A DNA stretch of 64,000 bases from Capronia americana. Its lineage: Eukaryota > Ascomycota > Eurotiomycetes > Chaetothyriales > Herpotrichiellaceae. Below, one piece after another: positions 32,423 through 43,656 of the stretch (within the stretch, counting starts at the first letter, position 1; each line of letters starts with the position of its first letter). The DNA lies in contig JADWQD010000014.1 in NCBI GenBank assembly GCA_016110215.1, forward strand, positions 930,001 through 994,000. The letters run 5' to 3'. The notes beneath the pieces were generated by a model. The model did no database searches. It had not been told where the DNA came from and saw only the letters and a program-made list of their open reading frames with translations. The position numbers and the translations under genes are program-made.

Positions 32423-34975
32423 TTACCACGCCGTACCCTCCAAATTGGCTTGCCTCAACTTTTCGTAGAACGCGCCTGGCCAGCCCACCATCTCGCCATC
32501 AGAAGGCAAACAACTGGCTTCCTTGCCATCCTCGCCGACTTGGCACTGCATCTCCCCTTTCGCTTTCAAAGCCTCTTCCCGGCGCCGACAGTACCCAACC
32601 ACGTTCCCAATGACGCGGCCCAACATCTCGGGAGAAATGGCCACCGGGTTCAAGAACGGGTCCGTCGTGGAGAGCAGTTCCCGGATCGTCGGCCGGAGGG
32701 ACTGTTCCCTCGTCAGGCATCGTTTCAACGTCTTGATGAGTCCGAATGGGACGACGCTCCCACCGATGCCCGTGGTGGGGAATTGGATCTCCACCTTCGG
32801 ATTAGGGATGGACATGATGCGCTCGAATTGTTTCTGGATGTGAGCGAACGGAGGCTGTCCATACGTCATCTGGTACAGAATACAGCCCAGACTCCATACA
32901 TCTGAGGGTTTCCCGAGCTTGAGGACTTTCGCGCCTGGCAGGCCGCCTTGAGCCTGTGTCGCGCCTACAGCGACCAGCGATTCCGGGGACATGTAGTTCG
33001 GGGTGCCGATTTGATTCTCGCGGTGCACGTTGACCGTGTTTTCCTGGATCGCGTTGGCGATGCCAAAGTCGATGAGTTTCAGCTGGCCCTTGACGAGGAG
33101 GAAGTTTGCGGGCTTGAGGTCGGAGTGTACGATGTCGTGGTCATGTACCGCTTGCACGCACTCGAGCATTTCCTTCCAGTAATGCCGTGTGAACGTGATG
33201 TCCAGCTTTGCGTTCTCGGCCTTCAGTTGTTCGTTGAGCATCTTGTTGAAATCTGTCTCGCCGAGCTCCATCATGACGTTGAGGACGCCTTTTTCCTCGT
33301 TGACCTCGTAGTCGTACAGTCGGATGACTCTGTCGACGTTTTCCAGTTTTTTCAGCAGGTCGATTTCGCCCTTGTAGCCCGCGATGGCCGCCATGTCGGC
33401 TTCTTCGAGGTTTACTCGCTTCAACGCAAAGATCTTGTAGTTCTCGGCCATGATGCGGAAGACTCGCGAGGAGCCGCCGCGGCCAATGCAGTCGAGTCGG
33501 CGGTACATCTTGCCGTTGAGGGCGTAGTGGACCGATTTCTTGTTGCGGGAGCCAGCATTCGAGGTCGCAGCGTCGAGAATTGACATTTTTGGAGGCGGTA
33601 CCGGGGCCGGTCGGTGAGGTGTGTTGTTCGACCGAGGAGCCAAAGGTTGGCGAGACGGAGATATCTGCATGGGTGCAGGTTCGGGCGCTTTTCGATCTGG
33701 GTCACCCCCGTCTTCGTGGATGTCCAGTATTGCAGCGGATGGTTTTGTGCGCCGGAAGGTTGGAGGTGGCTCATTCTCGTGGTCTTGCGCTGGAAGCGAC
33801 GGTAGGGGTGGGATCTTGAACACGGGCCTGTTTTGAGAGCTCGATGACTTCGACGAAGGGCGGGAATCGGGTACAGCAGGTGTCGGCTGCGTCCGAAGCA
33901 ACGAGCCTGGTCGTGATGGCGGACGATCGAATGCTGCCTGCACGTCCACCTGGATGGGAGACGCCCTCCTTGGCGACGTGCGTGTTGGCTTGATCTGTTG
34001 TGGGCTGCCCTGAAGCGCAAGCAAATCGTCGGGTAAGTCTTGTAGGTCCGGTTCGGGTGCTCGACGACCAACTTCCATCTCCGGTGTCGTCACACCTGGC
34101 TGATCTTCCATGTTGGCATCTTCATCGTCGCTTTGACGGCGCACCATCCCTCTCCTGACGGGCTTGTTCAGGAATGCTCCTCCTATGCGTCGGACACGCA
34201 TTGTGCTATGAGCACCATTTTCATCCCCTTTCCGGGAACGTGTAACCGTAGACGGCAGGACAGAATTGTGCTCCTCCAGGCTGACCCGCGAAGCCCCAGA
34301 TCTTGGGCTGGTGGACCGTTTGAACGTATACGGTGCGTTTTCAGCGTGATCTTCCTGCTGCGGCTCTGGTGCTTGATCGGAAGGTGGTGACCTCGACAAC
34401 CGTCTGCCATTGCTTATGCGGATGCGGCGAACTGGGGGTGCCGGGGTCTCGGAATCATTGCGTGCGGGTTGGGCTCGTGTTGTTGACTTTTCGTGGGTCT
34501 TGTACATGAACGATCCGTCTCTGCCCACTACACCTGGTGCGCCAGGACGAACACTGGAGCTGACACGGATAACCCGGGGAGCTGGGCTTCCATCTCTTTG
34601 CTGCGGAGGGCTTGAGGATTTGAGCGCCTCAAGCGGTGTCTCTTTGCTTCGCCTTCGCGGGCCAGTCGTTGTGGTCGACGTTGTGGAATGTACCCGTGGA
34701 ACGATGTTTTCTTTCTCAGCTTCCAGCTGCTGATCGTCCTCCCCCAGTATAGCCTGCGCCTCAGCACTTAATTTTATGGGTGCAAGATCTTCGTCGTCGG
34801 AGCTGTCCCCTGTAAAGCTCCGATCAAGGTGCGGCTTCTTTTGTGTTGCTATTAATTCTGGCATTGCCTGAGCGCGCTGCGTAGCCGGTCGCGTTGTGGC
34901 TCGCAGCGGTCGACGAGAATTGCTGAGACTGGAAGCTAAGGCTGCTGGACTAGGCGAGACGTAGGCAGCCATCAT
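32423..34975 (-). CDS. MPS1: MPS1/TTK dual-specificity spindle-checkpoint kinase
   Basis: Single exon, 850 aa, beginning MMAAYVSPS. Residues 1 to about 490 are disordered, Ser/Pro/Arg-rich and contain proline-directed sites and an SPRR-type motif. The kinase domain (about 495-790) has GRGGSSRVFRI, Lys in FALKRV, HSDLKPANF (catalytic Asp), DFG in LIDFGIAN, then GTPNYMSPESL. The segment KSVHYALNGKMYRRLDCIGRGGSSRV and the SPE in place of APE are typical of Mps1/TTK. The kinase duplicates spindle pole bodies and signals unattached kinetochores by phosphorylating Spc105/KNL1 and Bub1. The insert after GTPNYMSPESL (VGATQAQGGLPGAKVLKLGK) is the family's activation-segment region. The second ATG (34972) is an equally possible start. 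Confidence 0.93.
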   Translation of the reverse strand: MMAAYVSPSPAALASSLSNSRRPLRATTRPATQRAQAMPELIATQKKPHLDRSFTGDSSDDEDLAPIKLSAEAQAILGEDDQQLEAEKENIVPRVHSTTSTTTTGPRRRSKETPLEALKSSSPPQQRDGSPAPRVIRVSSSVRPGAPGVVGRDGSFMYKTHEKSTTRAQPARNDSETPAPPVRRIRISNGRRLSRSPPSDQAPEPQQEDHAENAPYTFKRSTSPRSGASRVSLEEHNSVLPSTVTRSRKGDENGAHSTMRVRRIGGAFLNKPVRRGMVRRQSDDEDANMEDQPGVTTPEMEVGRRAPEPDLQDLPDDLLALQGSPQQIKPTRTSPRRASPIQVDVQAAFDRPPSRPGSLLRTQPTPAVPDSRPSSKSSSSQNRPVFKIPPLPSLPAQDHENEPPPTFRRTKPSAAILDIHEDGGDPDRKAPEPAPMQISPSRQPLAPRSNNTPHRPAPVPPPKMSILDAATSNAGSRNKKSVHYALNGKMYRRLDCIGRGGSSRVFRIMAENYKIFALKRVNLEEADMAAIAGYKGEIDLLKKLENVDRVIRLYDYEVNEEKGVLNVMMELGETDFNKMLNEQLKAENAKLDITFTRHYWKEMLECVQAVHDHDIVHSDLKPANFLLVKGQLKLIDFGIANAIQENTVNVHRENQIGTPNYMSPESLVAVGATQAQGGLPGAKVLKLGKPSDVWSLGCILYQMTYGQPPFAHIQKQFERIMSIPNPKVEIQFPTTGIGGSVVPFGLIKTLKRCLTREQSLRPTIRELLSTTDPFLNPVAISPEMLGRVIGNVVGYCRRREEALKAKGEMQCQVGEDGKEASCLPSDGEMVGWPGAFYEKLRQANLEGTAW

Positions 34976-35355
34976 AGGGTTATTGTTGCTTATCGATATT
35001 CTCGGACGGGCGCATCATCGAGGGATGCATGCAATTCTGTATGTTGGGCGGGCAGGGGACGCGATATTGAATTCGACCTCAGCGCACGCCAGATGTGATT
35101 GGCTCCTACGGGGGAACTTCGGCGCAGGCAAAAACACGCGTTGTCTGGGGCAACCCACCAGAGAGCATTAATTAATATTATTACCGACTCGAGGCTTACC
35201 GATATGCGACCTCTGATCATGATAAGCGACTGCTTCGTATGCAATGATGCCGTGCATCGCACCCCAAATCATCCATGCCAGCGCCAGTGCCAAAAGTACC
35301 ATCGAACAAACTTTTAGAGCCGCAAGGGCGCTCTGCGTCCACCATGCGACAACAT
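34976..35355. other. MPS1 promoter / 3' flank of DUF7707 gene (380 bp)
   Basis: No coding sequence is seen. A short AT-rich patch (ATTAATTAATATTATTA at 35167-35183) is the only notable feature. Confidence 0.45.
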
Positions 35356-36049
35356 CTAGAGCATCACGCTGAAGCCGAAGAAGATTCCTGCAGCAACAAA
35401 TGCGAGCCCATATATCTCGCCAACGTTGACGACCAACCTCGAAGCAGCGGAGCTCCCAGAATCAGACCCGCTGTCCCCCGATGCAGCGGTCGTGGTAGCC
35501 GCCGCCCCGCCCCCGAAGCCAGTGTATACAACGCTCCCATCTGAGGCGGTCGAGGCCGCCGCTCCATCTGTCGTAGATGTCGCCGGCATCGTTGTGATGG
35601 TGCTTGTGTTGACTCTTGTAGGGTTGAGAGCTCCACATGGGTGGTCCTGTACGCACGCAGCCGCACAAGTGTTGTCATTACCACAAGCTAGCTGACAATT
35701 GGTATTGTATTGGGTGCAGATGTAATATGGCAAGGTCTGCGAGTACTCGGAGGCGTTGGGAGAGAGTCCGTTCGAGCAGATGCAGGAGTAGGTGAGGGAG
35801 GTGGGATCACACGTGTTTGCATAGGTGCCCGCGGAGTTGCCAGCTTCTTGCAAACAGATCAGTGGGCATTGGGCTATCTGTGAATCGCACCACGCCTCTA
35901 TCCAGCTGTTAGCGGCATAGGTCCAATCACCGAGCACATGAGCATCACTTACGTCTCGTTGCTAGGGGCACCGAGTTGGGATCAATCGTTTGTGTGATGG
36001 CCACTCGAACAAAAGCTGCTACAACAGCGGCGAGGAAGAAGTGTTGCAT
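35356..36049 (-). CDS. GPI-anchored Cys-rich surface protein, DUF7707 type
   Basis: Exons are 35953-36049 and 35356-35897 (55-bp intron, GTAAGT...GATAG), giving 212 aa. A signal peptide (MQHFFLAAVVAAFVRVAITQ) precedes TIDPNSVPLATR. Splicing gives ATRQ-AWCDSQIAQCPLICLQ and restores a Cys pattern I associate with the DUF7707 family: WC..Q...CPLICLQ, CDP..L.YSCICSNG, SEYSQTLPYYICT, CQLACG, CAAAC and HPCGA.NPTRVN. A Ser/Thr/Gly-rich stalk (about residues 135-185) leads to a C-terminal hydrophobic tail (GLAFVAAGIFFGFSVML), the hallmark of GPI attachment. It would be displayed on the plasma membrane or in the cell wall. Molecular function is unknown. The family name is from memory of the pattern. 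Confidence 0.85.
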
Positions 36050-37135
36050 GTTGATTACAAGTTTATTGTGGCGAAGAACAAGTGGATGCACGGGTCAATG
36101 AGTCGGTCGGAAGGCAAACAAGTATGCTTCTTGGTCGTTGCTGTAAAATGAAATGAGATAGCGAGTGTAAGAACGAAATGAAACGGGTCGTTGCTTGAAA
36201 GTTGAACGAGCAGCCACCGCAGCCAAGGGCGTCCATGGGCTTGATATAAAGGGCGGTACCCCCTAGCATTCACAACCGCCGTTTTGGGTTGGTGTTGGTT
36301 GGACTGTCCAGCCGAGATGCTAATTCCCCGCCACTCGGAGACTCCCCAGTCGGTGGACACTCGAGATTCTAGCCTTTGTTGCATGTGCAGAGCTCAGATT
36401 TGTATGGCTGGGCATTTTGTGAGTGCATGAACGACCTGTGAGGGAGGTTGACTTGTTTCAGGCGTGCGTCCTGCGAGTTCGAAAAAGTCCGTGGTGTTCG
36501 CGGAGCTGTCAAAAAAATGGTAGTTGCACGTTCGTCGCCCGTCCAATGGTGTCGGTTCTCAGGATCCATGACGCGCAGTCCCACCGCCAATAGACGGTCG
36601 CTTGACGCTCTGGCCGCGCAACTATGCACACCAGATCCACATCGCTGGAGAGAGCAGTTGTTGGGAAGAAGTGGAGGTGGGAGCGCAAGCCTTCTCCGAG
36701 TATGCGGCCCTGCAACAACGTCGACCAGGCCGCATACTGTGCAAAGACCAGAGCTCGGCGTTCTGAAAGAGTTAGTTGTACAGATTAGATTTGACTGGCT
36801 GGGTGCGATATCACTTTTCACACTCCCTTGATGACTTGCAGGCCCTCACCTGAACGAGGCTAGCGGTCAACAAGAGATGACGCTACGAGCAACGCTTTTC
36901 TTGATGCGTTTGACGTGCGTTGGTGTCGTGATCCATCTCTCTTAGCTCGCGGGTCCTTCGGACTTTTTCACTTCCTTTCTGAAACATCTTCTCGAACTCG
37001 TCACCTCAGTTGCATCTCACAGCTTTTTTGCGTGGCGGGATATCCCACCTTGCATGAAGGACATGGTCCATGCATAACTACGTTTGAATTGGACCGACCT
37101 GGCGTCTGCTTGGATCTCGTGCATCAAGCACATGC
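36050..37135. other. divergent promoter region, DUF7707 gene / YPT35 (1086 bp)
   Basis: Short frames only; none has a recognisable protein. A TTTATATC element on the minus strand (36243-36250), about 195 bp before the DUF7707 start, could be its TATA box. Confidence 0.4.
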
Positions 37136-37714
37136 ATGGAGAACCCCAATCCCCATGTAAAAGCCAAATTGGGTCCAGAACAATGGAGTCAACCCCCCGT
37201 GGATGCGTCCGGTGACCAGCCTCGATCGGCGCCTCTTCCTCCGCCATACTGGAAACCCAGCAGAGAACCATCCTTCGATGAGTTATCTGTCAGTCGCCCG
37301 CCTCCTATAACACTTGAGGATCATACCCTGTCCCGGGAGGCCAGCAGGGCCGCTCTTTGGGCCAAATCCATCACCATCGACGAATATGTCATTGTCCGAG
37401 GCAATCCTCTAGGCGCTGGAGCATACGTTGTATACAACTGCCGTGTTCAGACGCTGGATGGAGGACCGATGACTATTCGAAAGCGATATTCCGAGTTCGA
37501 CGAGCTACGTGCAAAGTTGATCAAGGCTTTCCCTCAATCGACCAAGTCATCATTACCTCCTCTTCCCCCGAAAAGCGCCATCTACAAGTTTCGACCTAAA
37601 TTTCTCGACAGGAGGCGAGAAGGCCTGGAGTACTTTCTCAACTGTGTGATGCTCAATCCGGAATATGCAGGATCTATACTCGTCAAGGATTTCATCTTCC
37701 CACCCGAATCATGA
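37136..37714 (+). CDS. YPT35: YPT35-like PX-domain protein
   Basis: Single exon, 192 aa. The first ~75 residues are Pro-rich and disordered. The PX domain (about 78-190) has the phosphoinositide-binding RKRYSEFDELRAKL, the PPLPPK loop and the RRREGLEYFLNCVM helix, ending KDFIFP. Length and architecture match fungal Ypt35, which binds PI3P on endosomes and vacuoles and recruits Vps13 to membrane contact sites through an N-terminal motif. Recruitment is inferred. The ATG is preceded by an A-rich/CATG context (CATGCATGG), and no upstream in-frame ATG extends the domain. Confidence 0.85.
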   Translation: MENPNPHVKAKLGPEQWSQPPVDASGDQPRSAPLPPPYWKPSREPSFDELSVSRPPPITLEDHTLSREASRAALWAKSITIDEYVIVRGNPLGAGAYVVYNCRVQTLDGGPMTIRKRYSEFDELRAKLIKAFPQSTKSSLPPLPPKSAIYKFRPKFLDRRREGLEYFLNCVMLNPEYAGSILVKDFIFPPES

Positions 37715-37817
37715 AGACCTTGAACGGATGGAATGACTGATCTGCGAGAGCAGCTGGAATGATTTGACCTTTAAGTGATGGGAACGATGTCCTATATAAT
37801 GCAACCTCAATGGGAGA

Positions 37818-38324
37818 TTACGATTTCTTCGCATCATGTCCCCAGTTCTTCAGGCTCTTATACGAGTTGCTATTCGTGTCTTGTTTGGCCTTTTCCTCTT
37901 GCGCAAGATGGCGCTTGTTATACGCGGCGACTTTCCTCATATGCGCGACATCTGCCTCGTCATATTTGGACGGATCCTTCTTCGGGTTCTTCTTGAGAAT
38001 CTCAACGATCTTTCTCCCACTACATAAACAGTCAGGAACCGCGCATCAAGTACCAGAGCAGAGCGGCACACAATGAAAGCACCAAGTCATGCGACGATCG
38101 AAGCCAGTGACACAGCTCACCTTTCATGGCCGATGCTCTCTCCCGAACCATCGTCTTTCGACCAGCCCGACTCTTGGCTGCCAGGTTCCTTGAGCCATTG
38201 CTCCAACTCTTCAGCTGTCATATTGACTGTGTTATTGAAATCCCTGCTCCCATTAGCATGCACGAGCCGTGCCACACAGTCTCCCAGCTGCTCACTTAAT
38301 GACATCGTCCTCGCTTTTGACCAT
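37818..38324 (-). CDS. DUF3140 small protein
   Basis: Three exons (38296-38324, 38121-38243, 37818-38019) give 117 aa. The first exon is only 29 bp; splicing yields MVKSEDDVIK-DFNNTVNMTAEELEQWLKEP, then SIGHES-GRKIVEILKKNP and DEADVAHMRKVAAYNKRHLAQ. This matches the pattern I know for DUF3140 (a short family present in bacteria and fungi: T..ELE.WL, SIGH.SGR.IV.IL, HM.KV..Y..RHLAQ). The C-terminus has KNWGHDAKKS. All three splice junctions restore conserved blocks, which is strong support although each reading frame alone is short. Its 3' end faces YPT35 with 103 bp between. Function is unknown; a DNA-binding role has been suggested for bacterial relatives, which I cannot judge here. Confidence 0.88.
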
Positions 38325-38942
38325 TGTGTAAGAGCTGCTTGAGAATGCTTGCACAAGTCTGAAAGCAGACGTATATTGAATCGGGGGAAGAAGAAATATT
38401 CCAAATATTGATCTCACCTGCGGCGATATCCTGTGACGATTGAGGTGACGGTAATAGGTAGGTAGTCGGACTCCTTTGTACTACTGTGTATGAGGTGACT
38501 CTGGTATGCGAGCATAGTTACGTCACGACTTGGACTTTGCCAGTTGTAGGTGAGTTGCTGCCCATGGCTTCGGTACACAGGCCAAATCTAGGGTAAACTC
38601 TCTCAGACTTCCAAGTGCAAGGGCCACTTGTTGAACCCTAGCCGAGGCTGCGAAGTCAGCACGCCGTTGCAGACGCCACGGGGGTGAGCAGATGATGACC
38701 CAGCCTCATGCAGGCCGACAGCAAACACGAAAATTACCGACATTCCAGCCGCCTCGTATTGTTGAAGCAAGGAGACACAAATTGAGGACGCGTGCATGAA
38801 CCCATAGGGGCGTAGAGTAGTATAAGTATCTCAGCAAGGCTTTTATCGCGATTGAGACTGGCTGAGGACATCCTTACTCTCCGACCAATGTGCAGCACAG
38901 AGGCACAAGTCAATCTCGACAGCCGCGAGGAGTCCCACCTAC
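38325..38942. other. intergenic spacer (618 bp)
   Basis: Upstream region of the DUF3140 gene. No other feature is supported. Confidence 0.4.
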
Positions 38943-39291
38943 TTACTCCGGCTCCAGTCGAGCACGAGCACGACCCTTATTGCGACGGCATTTGTGGGAG
39001 CGCAGCCCGGCACTCGCATCGCTTGTGGACTTGGGAGCATCATCAGACACGGTCAAGTGCCGAACACTGACTCTGATCAGATGTCGCTTGGCTACTTGCG
39101 CGGCCTCGATCTCATTGAGTTCATCGGCTCGCTGATCTGAAAAAGATGCAAGAATGGATTTAATGTTTACAGAAGATTCACTTACCAGGATCCAAGCAAA
39201 TGAGGACCACCAGAATGGCACAATAGCCTATAAGCCTAACCCGAACGAGTCTCTTGGGCGCTGGGCTGGAAACCCGGTCTAGGACATGCAT
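38943..39291 (-). CDS. possible 99-aa single-pass membrane protein
   Basis: Exons are 39186-39291 and 38943-39136 (49-bp intron with GTAAGT and TTTTTCAG). The model gives a basic N-terminus (SPAPKRLVRVR), one hydrophobic segment (LIGYCAILVVLICL, about 20-33), an acidic helix (ADELNEIEAAQVAKRH) and a strongly basic C-terminus (HKCRRNKGRARAR). The splice sites are near-consensus and both frames are open across the join. I recognise no family. The stop codon overlaps a GTAAGT, so a further 3' exon is possible. It could be a small organelle or ER protein, or a chance model. Confidence 0.38.
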
Positions 39292-40177
39292 GATGCGGCG
39301 TTGATCAGTGGCTGGGAATAGTGTCTCATTGGCGTTTGAGGAGTAGCATGAGGATCAAGTTGAGGTAATGCACCACCCCACCGCCCAAAATTTGCGAAGC
39401 CTGAAGCTGTCTCTCCCGGGTAGGCGCAGGTGGCTCTTACCCTAAGGACGTGGTCCCTGAATCTTGATAGCACTAGCCCACGAGTGGGCGGCCAGCTAAC
39501 CGGATTCTCGCTTTCACACTGCGCTTTCAAGTCACGGCACGACACGTCGCGCTGCAACGCCCAAAAGGCTTCAATCCCATCCTCAGTGCCGTCACCTCCT
39601 CCTATCCTTGACCTTATCACACATTCTTCACTTTCTGTTTCGCTTCTTGTTTTAGCAAAAAAGGGCCGCCATCCGACCGACCAGGCTGCCACTTCACCCA
39701 TTCACTTCTGAATCTTACCGGCCCACGTTTTCAGCACTTCGCTATTCATTGAACCAATTGTCCACCAACATCACTCAGCCATTCGTGTCGCGGGCCAACG
39801 CATGCAATCCTCGTCATCCTGATAATTCTTTCTCTACATTCGCTTGTACTGTTGGATTTGAAAATTTGGAATCTCCTCCGTTTCTCCCGGCACTCGAGTT
39901 ACAACTCGCTAATTCATCCAATGCCGACAAGCCCCTGAAATTACGCACCTCCAGACCTGCATATGCAACCTGCCTGACTGCGAGCACCGCCGTCGGTCTG
40001 GCCAGCTTTTTCTGTCACCTTCACTGTCGCCAGAGTGCGCAGTTCAAGATTGCGCAACACCTACTACCTGTCACCGTCTCGGAATTGAGGAGTTGAGAAC
40101 TCAGTCTTGGGATTGCTGTGCCGATGCAAGGGGACCTCGAACGTACGCTCCACTACATCTGACCTCAGTCCCGGATC
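39292..40177. other. upstream region and leader of the Msb1-like gene (886 bp)
   Basis: C/T-rich from about 39580, as in fungal 5' leaders. A 115-codon open frame at 39749-40096 would be an upstream ORF if transcribed; its residues look random. Confidence 0.4.
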
Positions 40178-43100
40178 ATGCCGTTCTTCTCGAGGGTGTT
40201 TAGGACCAGGGATGGCCAAGTCAAGAAGAATACTGCGCCCGTCGCAAATGGAGAAGGTCACAAGAAGCCTCAATGGTCGGATGCTTGGGTGCGCACGCGG
40301 GTTGACCCCGAGGAGGTCGCGGAGCTGTTGCATCTGTGTACGGCCGAGTTAAAGTCAAGAGGTCCGTCCGTCCCTGTCCAGAATGAAATCTGAATGCTCA
40401 CATCAAGTAGCCCTCGATGTGCCCTTCCTACTCCTACCGTTTCGTCCGTCGTCAGATCCTTCTGCTGCCAGGACATATGTGCGCAACTTCTTTCTCCCGC
40501 CTCACGACCGCGAGCCTTTGCGGGGCTCGTCGTTGGAAAATGAGCTCCGTATGACCGAAGTCATGGTATGCTTCCTCTTTCATGAATGTATTGGACTGCG
40601 CTGACGAATGCGCTCAGGTCATAATCAGTGTCATGAAGTGGTGTTGGGCTCGCTTACCCGGTGGTGTAGTGACCTGGGAGGTCTACGAGGGCTTCAGAGT
40701 GGGAGAGAAAGGTATAACGGTGCCCAACCCAGGAAGTGGTACAAAGCTAACGGCCCAGACTCGGCATTTGCGCGCGACGCTTTCAGTACTTTCGTGCCTA
40801 TTGGTGTAAACTCACCCGCTCGCCTTCAGATCATCAAAGACTTTTTCGACTTGCTTGCCGCGGTCGCAGCGCACGGCAAGGCTAATGGACTAGGAGGACA
40901 CAAACTCTCCAGATATGCCGGGTGGTGGGCGTTCGATCACTATGACGCCGGAAAAGGATTCGAATCTGGATATCAGTCATGGTCCAAGTACTACATCCTC
41001 GCCCTAGTAGAGGCCGTTCAATCGCTGACCTTTATAGCGCTGCTGACGCCACATCTCACCTCTTCTTCGCCTACCTGCGATCCATGTCCCCCGGCGCTGG
41101 GAAGTCAAGTGGGATCTTAACCCTTCCTAGGTCGCTCCAGCAACTTCTCGATTCGGTCACGTACCCTCCAAAGAACGCACTAGTGTCCAACGATACTACC
41201 AAGGTTGTTATGATCGTTGATGTGGTCTCCCCAACTCCATATGCTCTGTTGCGACGGGCCAAGAACTTTGAATACAGAGACGACGATCAAGGTTTGCAGC
41301 AGTTTGCTAGCTACGAAGACCCGGTCCAGGCTCTGACGGACGAATGTCGTCGTGTGTTGAAGGCCATATCTTCCACCAACCAGTCGCACGTTTCGAATGC
41401 CAAAACATCCACAAGCTTAACGGATCCTTCATGGTCACGGTTCGAGGACGTTGGTTTCGGCAGCGCTCTTGATGATGACGAGGACGACGATGAGGGACTG
41501 CTAGGCCGCAGGGTTGTGTCGACGAAACCGTTGACCGCCTCAACTAGAGGTCGAGGCTACCAAGATTTAGCTCGCCCAACCACTCCTTCCTGGGCAGATT
41601 TCCTGTCGTCTGGATTTACAGACGAGCACGGTAATAAGGCTCCCGCGCCTATTCTGCTTCCGCCTGACAAAATACTCCCTCCGATCAACATGGATGCGCC
41701 TAGAGGGCAAAGTTCACAATCCCATCGGAGAAATATTGACGCCCAGCAAAATCTCGACCCGGGCGAATTGGCAAGCATTGCAAAGGTCAACATGGATGAT
41801 TCTTTCTGGTGGGTCTGGATCAGTAGTCTTGCTCCAGAAGAACCAACTTCAAGAAAAGCCGTGTTTGGCCGATGCGCCTTGATTGAGACCAAATTCCAAT
41901 ATGACAAATGGATGGTCATGGAAGAGCAAGTCAAAGGGGCCGCACCGGAACCAGCAGCTGGTGCATACATTGCGGAGAAAAAGAAGACATTCCTCGGATT
42001 TACGACGAAGCGTGGACGAATCACTCGACGAGGATCCGGCTCTAAGAAGAGCCCTCTGTCTCCAGAACCCAAACTCTCGATGAACAATCGGGCGACCTTG
42101 GCTCCAGATCAACACGCGAAGATCCAACAAGCCGCCGCCGAGCTTTCTAGAAGGAAGGAGGTGGAGGAGAAGGAGGAGAAAGCTGCTCTAGCGACCCGTC
42201 GTGGACGTACTCAAGAACCAATAGCGGCATCGAAGACGAATAGCATATTCACGATTGGTCCACTGATCAAGGACGAGGCTTCGCCGGCACTGCAGTGGGC
42301 CAGCCAGTATGACAAGAAGGCGATCCGGGCTAAGTATCTGGGCGACACACTTGCCGGCAAGGGCTCTCGAGAGATGTTGACGCTGCCCAACAACAGCCTG
42401 GGAATCAGCAGGTCGACTTCGACCCTCTCGGTGGTCAGCAAGAACAAGGATCTGCCAGCACCACCTGCAGCACCGGCCGAGAATTCATCGCGGCCGGCGC
42501 TTGTCGAAAGATCGCAATCTGCAGAACGAACTACAACAGCGCCCCCACCGGTAGTGGTGGAGCCTGCGCCAATTCCCGTTGAACCAACAGTACCAGTCGA
42601 GATCAAGGCTACGTTGGAGGCGGCAGAAGTACCTTTGCCTCCAGCGACACCGGAAATCACACAGGCCCCAGCTGCTAGACCGCAGCCGCACAAGCTCCGC
42701 AAGTCGTTCGACCAGCAGCCTCGATCCCCACCAGAGCAGAAGAAGCCCAGAGGCAAGACTCCAACAGGACCACCTCCTGTACAAAAGCCCACTGGGATTC
42801 GACGGCTGTTTGGGACCAAGCGATCTAAATCGCGGGACCCGAGGCCCCTGGATCCTCCTTTGTCGCCGTCTCAAACCAGTGAGGACCCTGCTGTCATCGC
42901 TGCCAGACGAGCTCTAGAAGGGAAGCCAGCTCTTCCTGCAGAAGGCACAGTCTCACCTCCCTTAAGTCCCGGGCATTTCCATCGTCTCGCAACTGTCAAG
43001 GCTCAGCCTACAGCAGTGACGGAGGAAGAGCCTGCACCAACAACTCCAATTGCGACGTCAATGCAGAGGGAGGCCACCCCTGAGCCACTCAGAGAGCACG

Positions 43101-43656
43101 AAGAGTACGTAGACCAACCATTTGCACCACCTCGGACACGCCGCGACGAAGAATACGACCAACTCTCTCGTGTGGACACCAATGAGCTTGAGCACGCCGA
43201 TCGGGAATTCTCGACGTTTGATCAAGGACCTCTGACGGATCAGCCAGCCTTTGCTCCCGTAGATACACCTCTGAGGGAAGAGTTCTTAACCCCAGGTGAA
43301 GAGCCTCAGCATGGCCCTATCAGCCTTCATTCTGGCCGGTCCTTCCAGCAGACAGAAAGTTCGATGGAGGAGGACGAACCGCCTCTGACTCAACAAGTCA
43401 GTCCCACTGATCGATGGGCCCAGATCCGACGGAACGCAGCCGAGCGGGCAGCGAGGCAGTCGGAGGAACAGACTTCACGCAGTCGGACCGAGACACGAAC
43501 TGATGATGGTGAGACCAGCGGAGAAGAGAGTAAGTCTTGCAATGATGGCGTCCTCGATGGTGGCTAACAAGGGCAACAGCAATTGAATCACGAGTCGCAC
43601 GAATAAAGGCACGCGTGGCCGAACTCACCGGCAATATGGATGCAACGCGACGATAA
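40178..43656 (+). CDS. Msb1-like morphogenesis / polarity protein
   Basis: Six exons (40178-40361, 40411-40565, 40618-40711, 40759-40987, 41038-43529, 43580-43656) give 1076 aa. All introns are 47-52 bp and keep the frame. The N-terminal ~380 residues match the Msb1/Mug8-type domain (DVPFLLLPFRPSSD, NGLGGHKLSRYAGWWAFDH, AADATSHLFFAYLRSMSP, KVVMIVDVVSPTPYALLRRAKNFEYRD). Yeast Msb1 is a RhoGAP-like scaffold acting with Cdc42/Rho1 in bud growth, and the fission yeast relative is needed around meiosis. The remaining ~700 residues are disordered and Pro/Ser/Lys-rich, with KPTGIRRLFGTKRSKSRDPRP as a basic patch. The short last exon encodes a helix (IESRVARIKARVAEL). The first donor is GTCCGT, weaker than usual. 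Confidence 0.88.

Noticed and set aside
39279..39701. 140-codon minus-strand frame upstream of the Msb1-like gene
   Set aside because: No recognisable motif, no splice partner, lies in promoter-like C/T-rich DNA.
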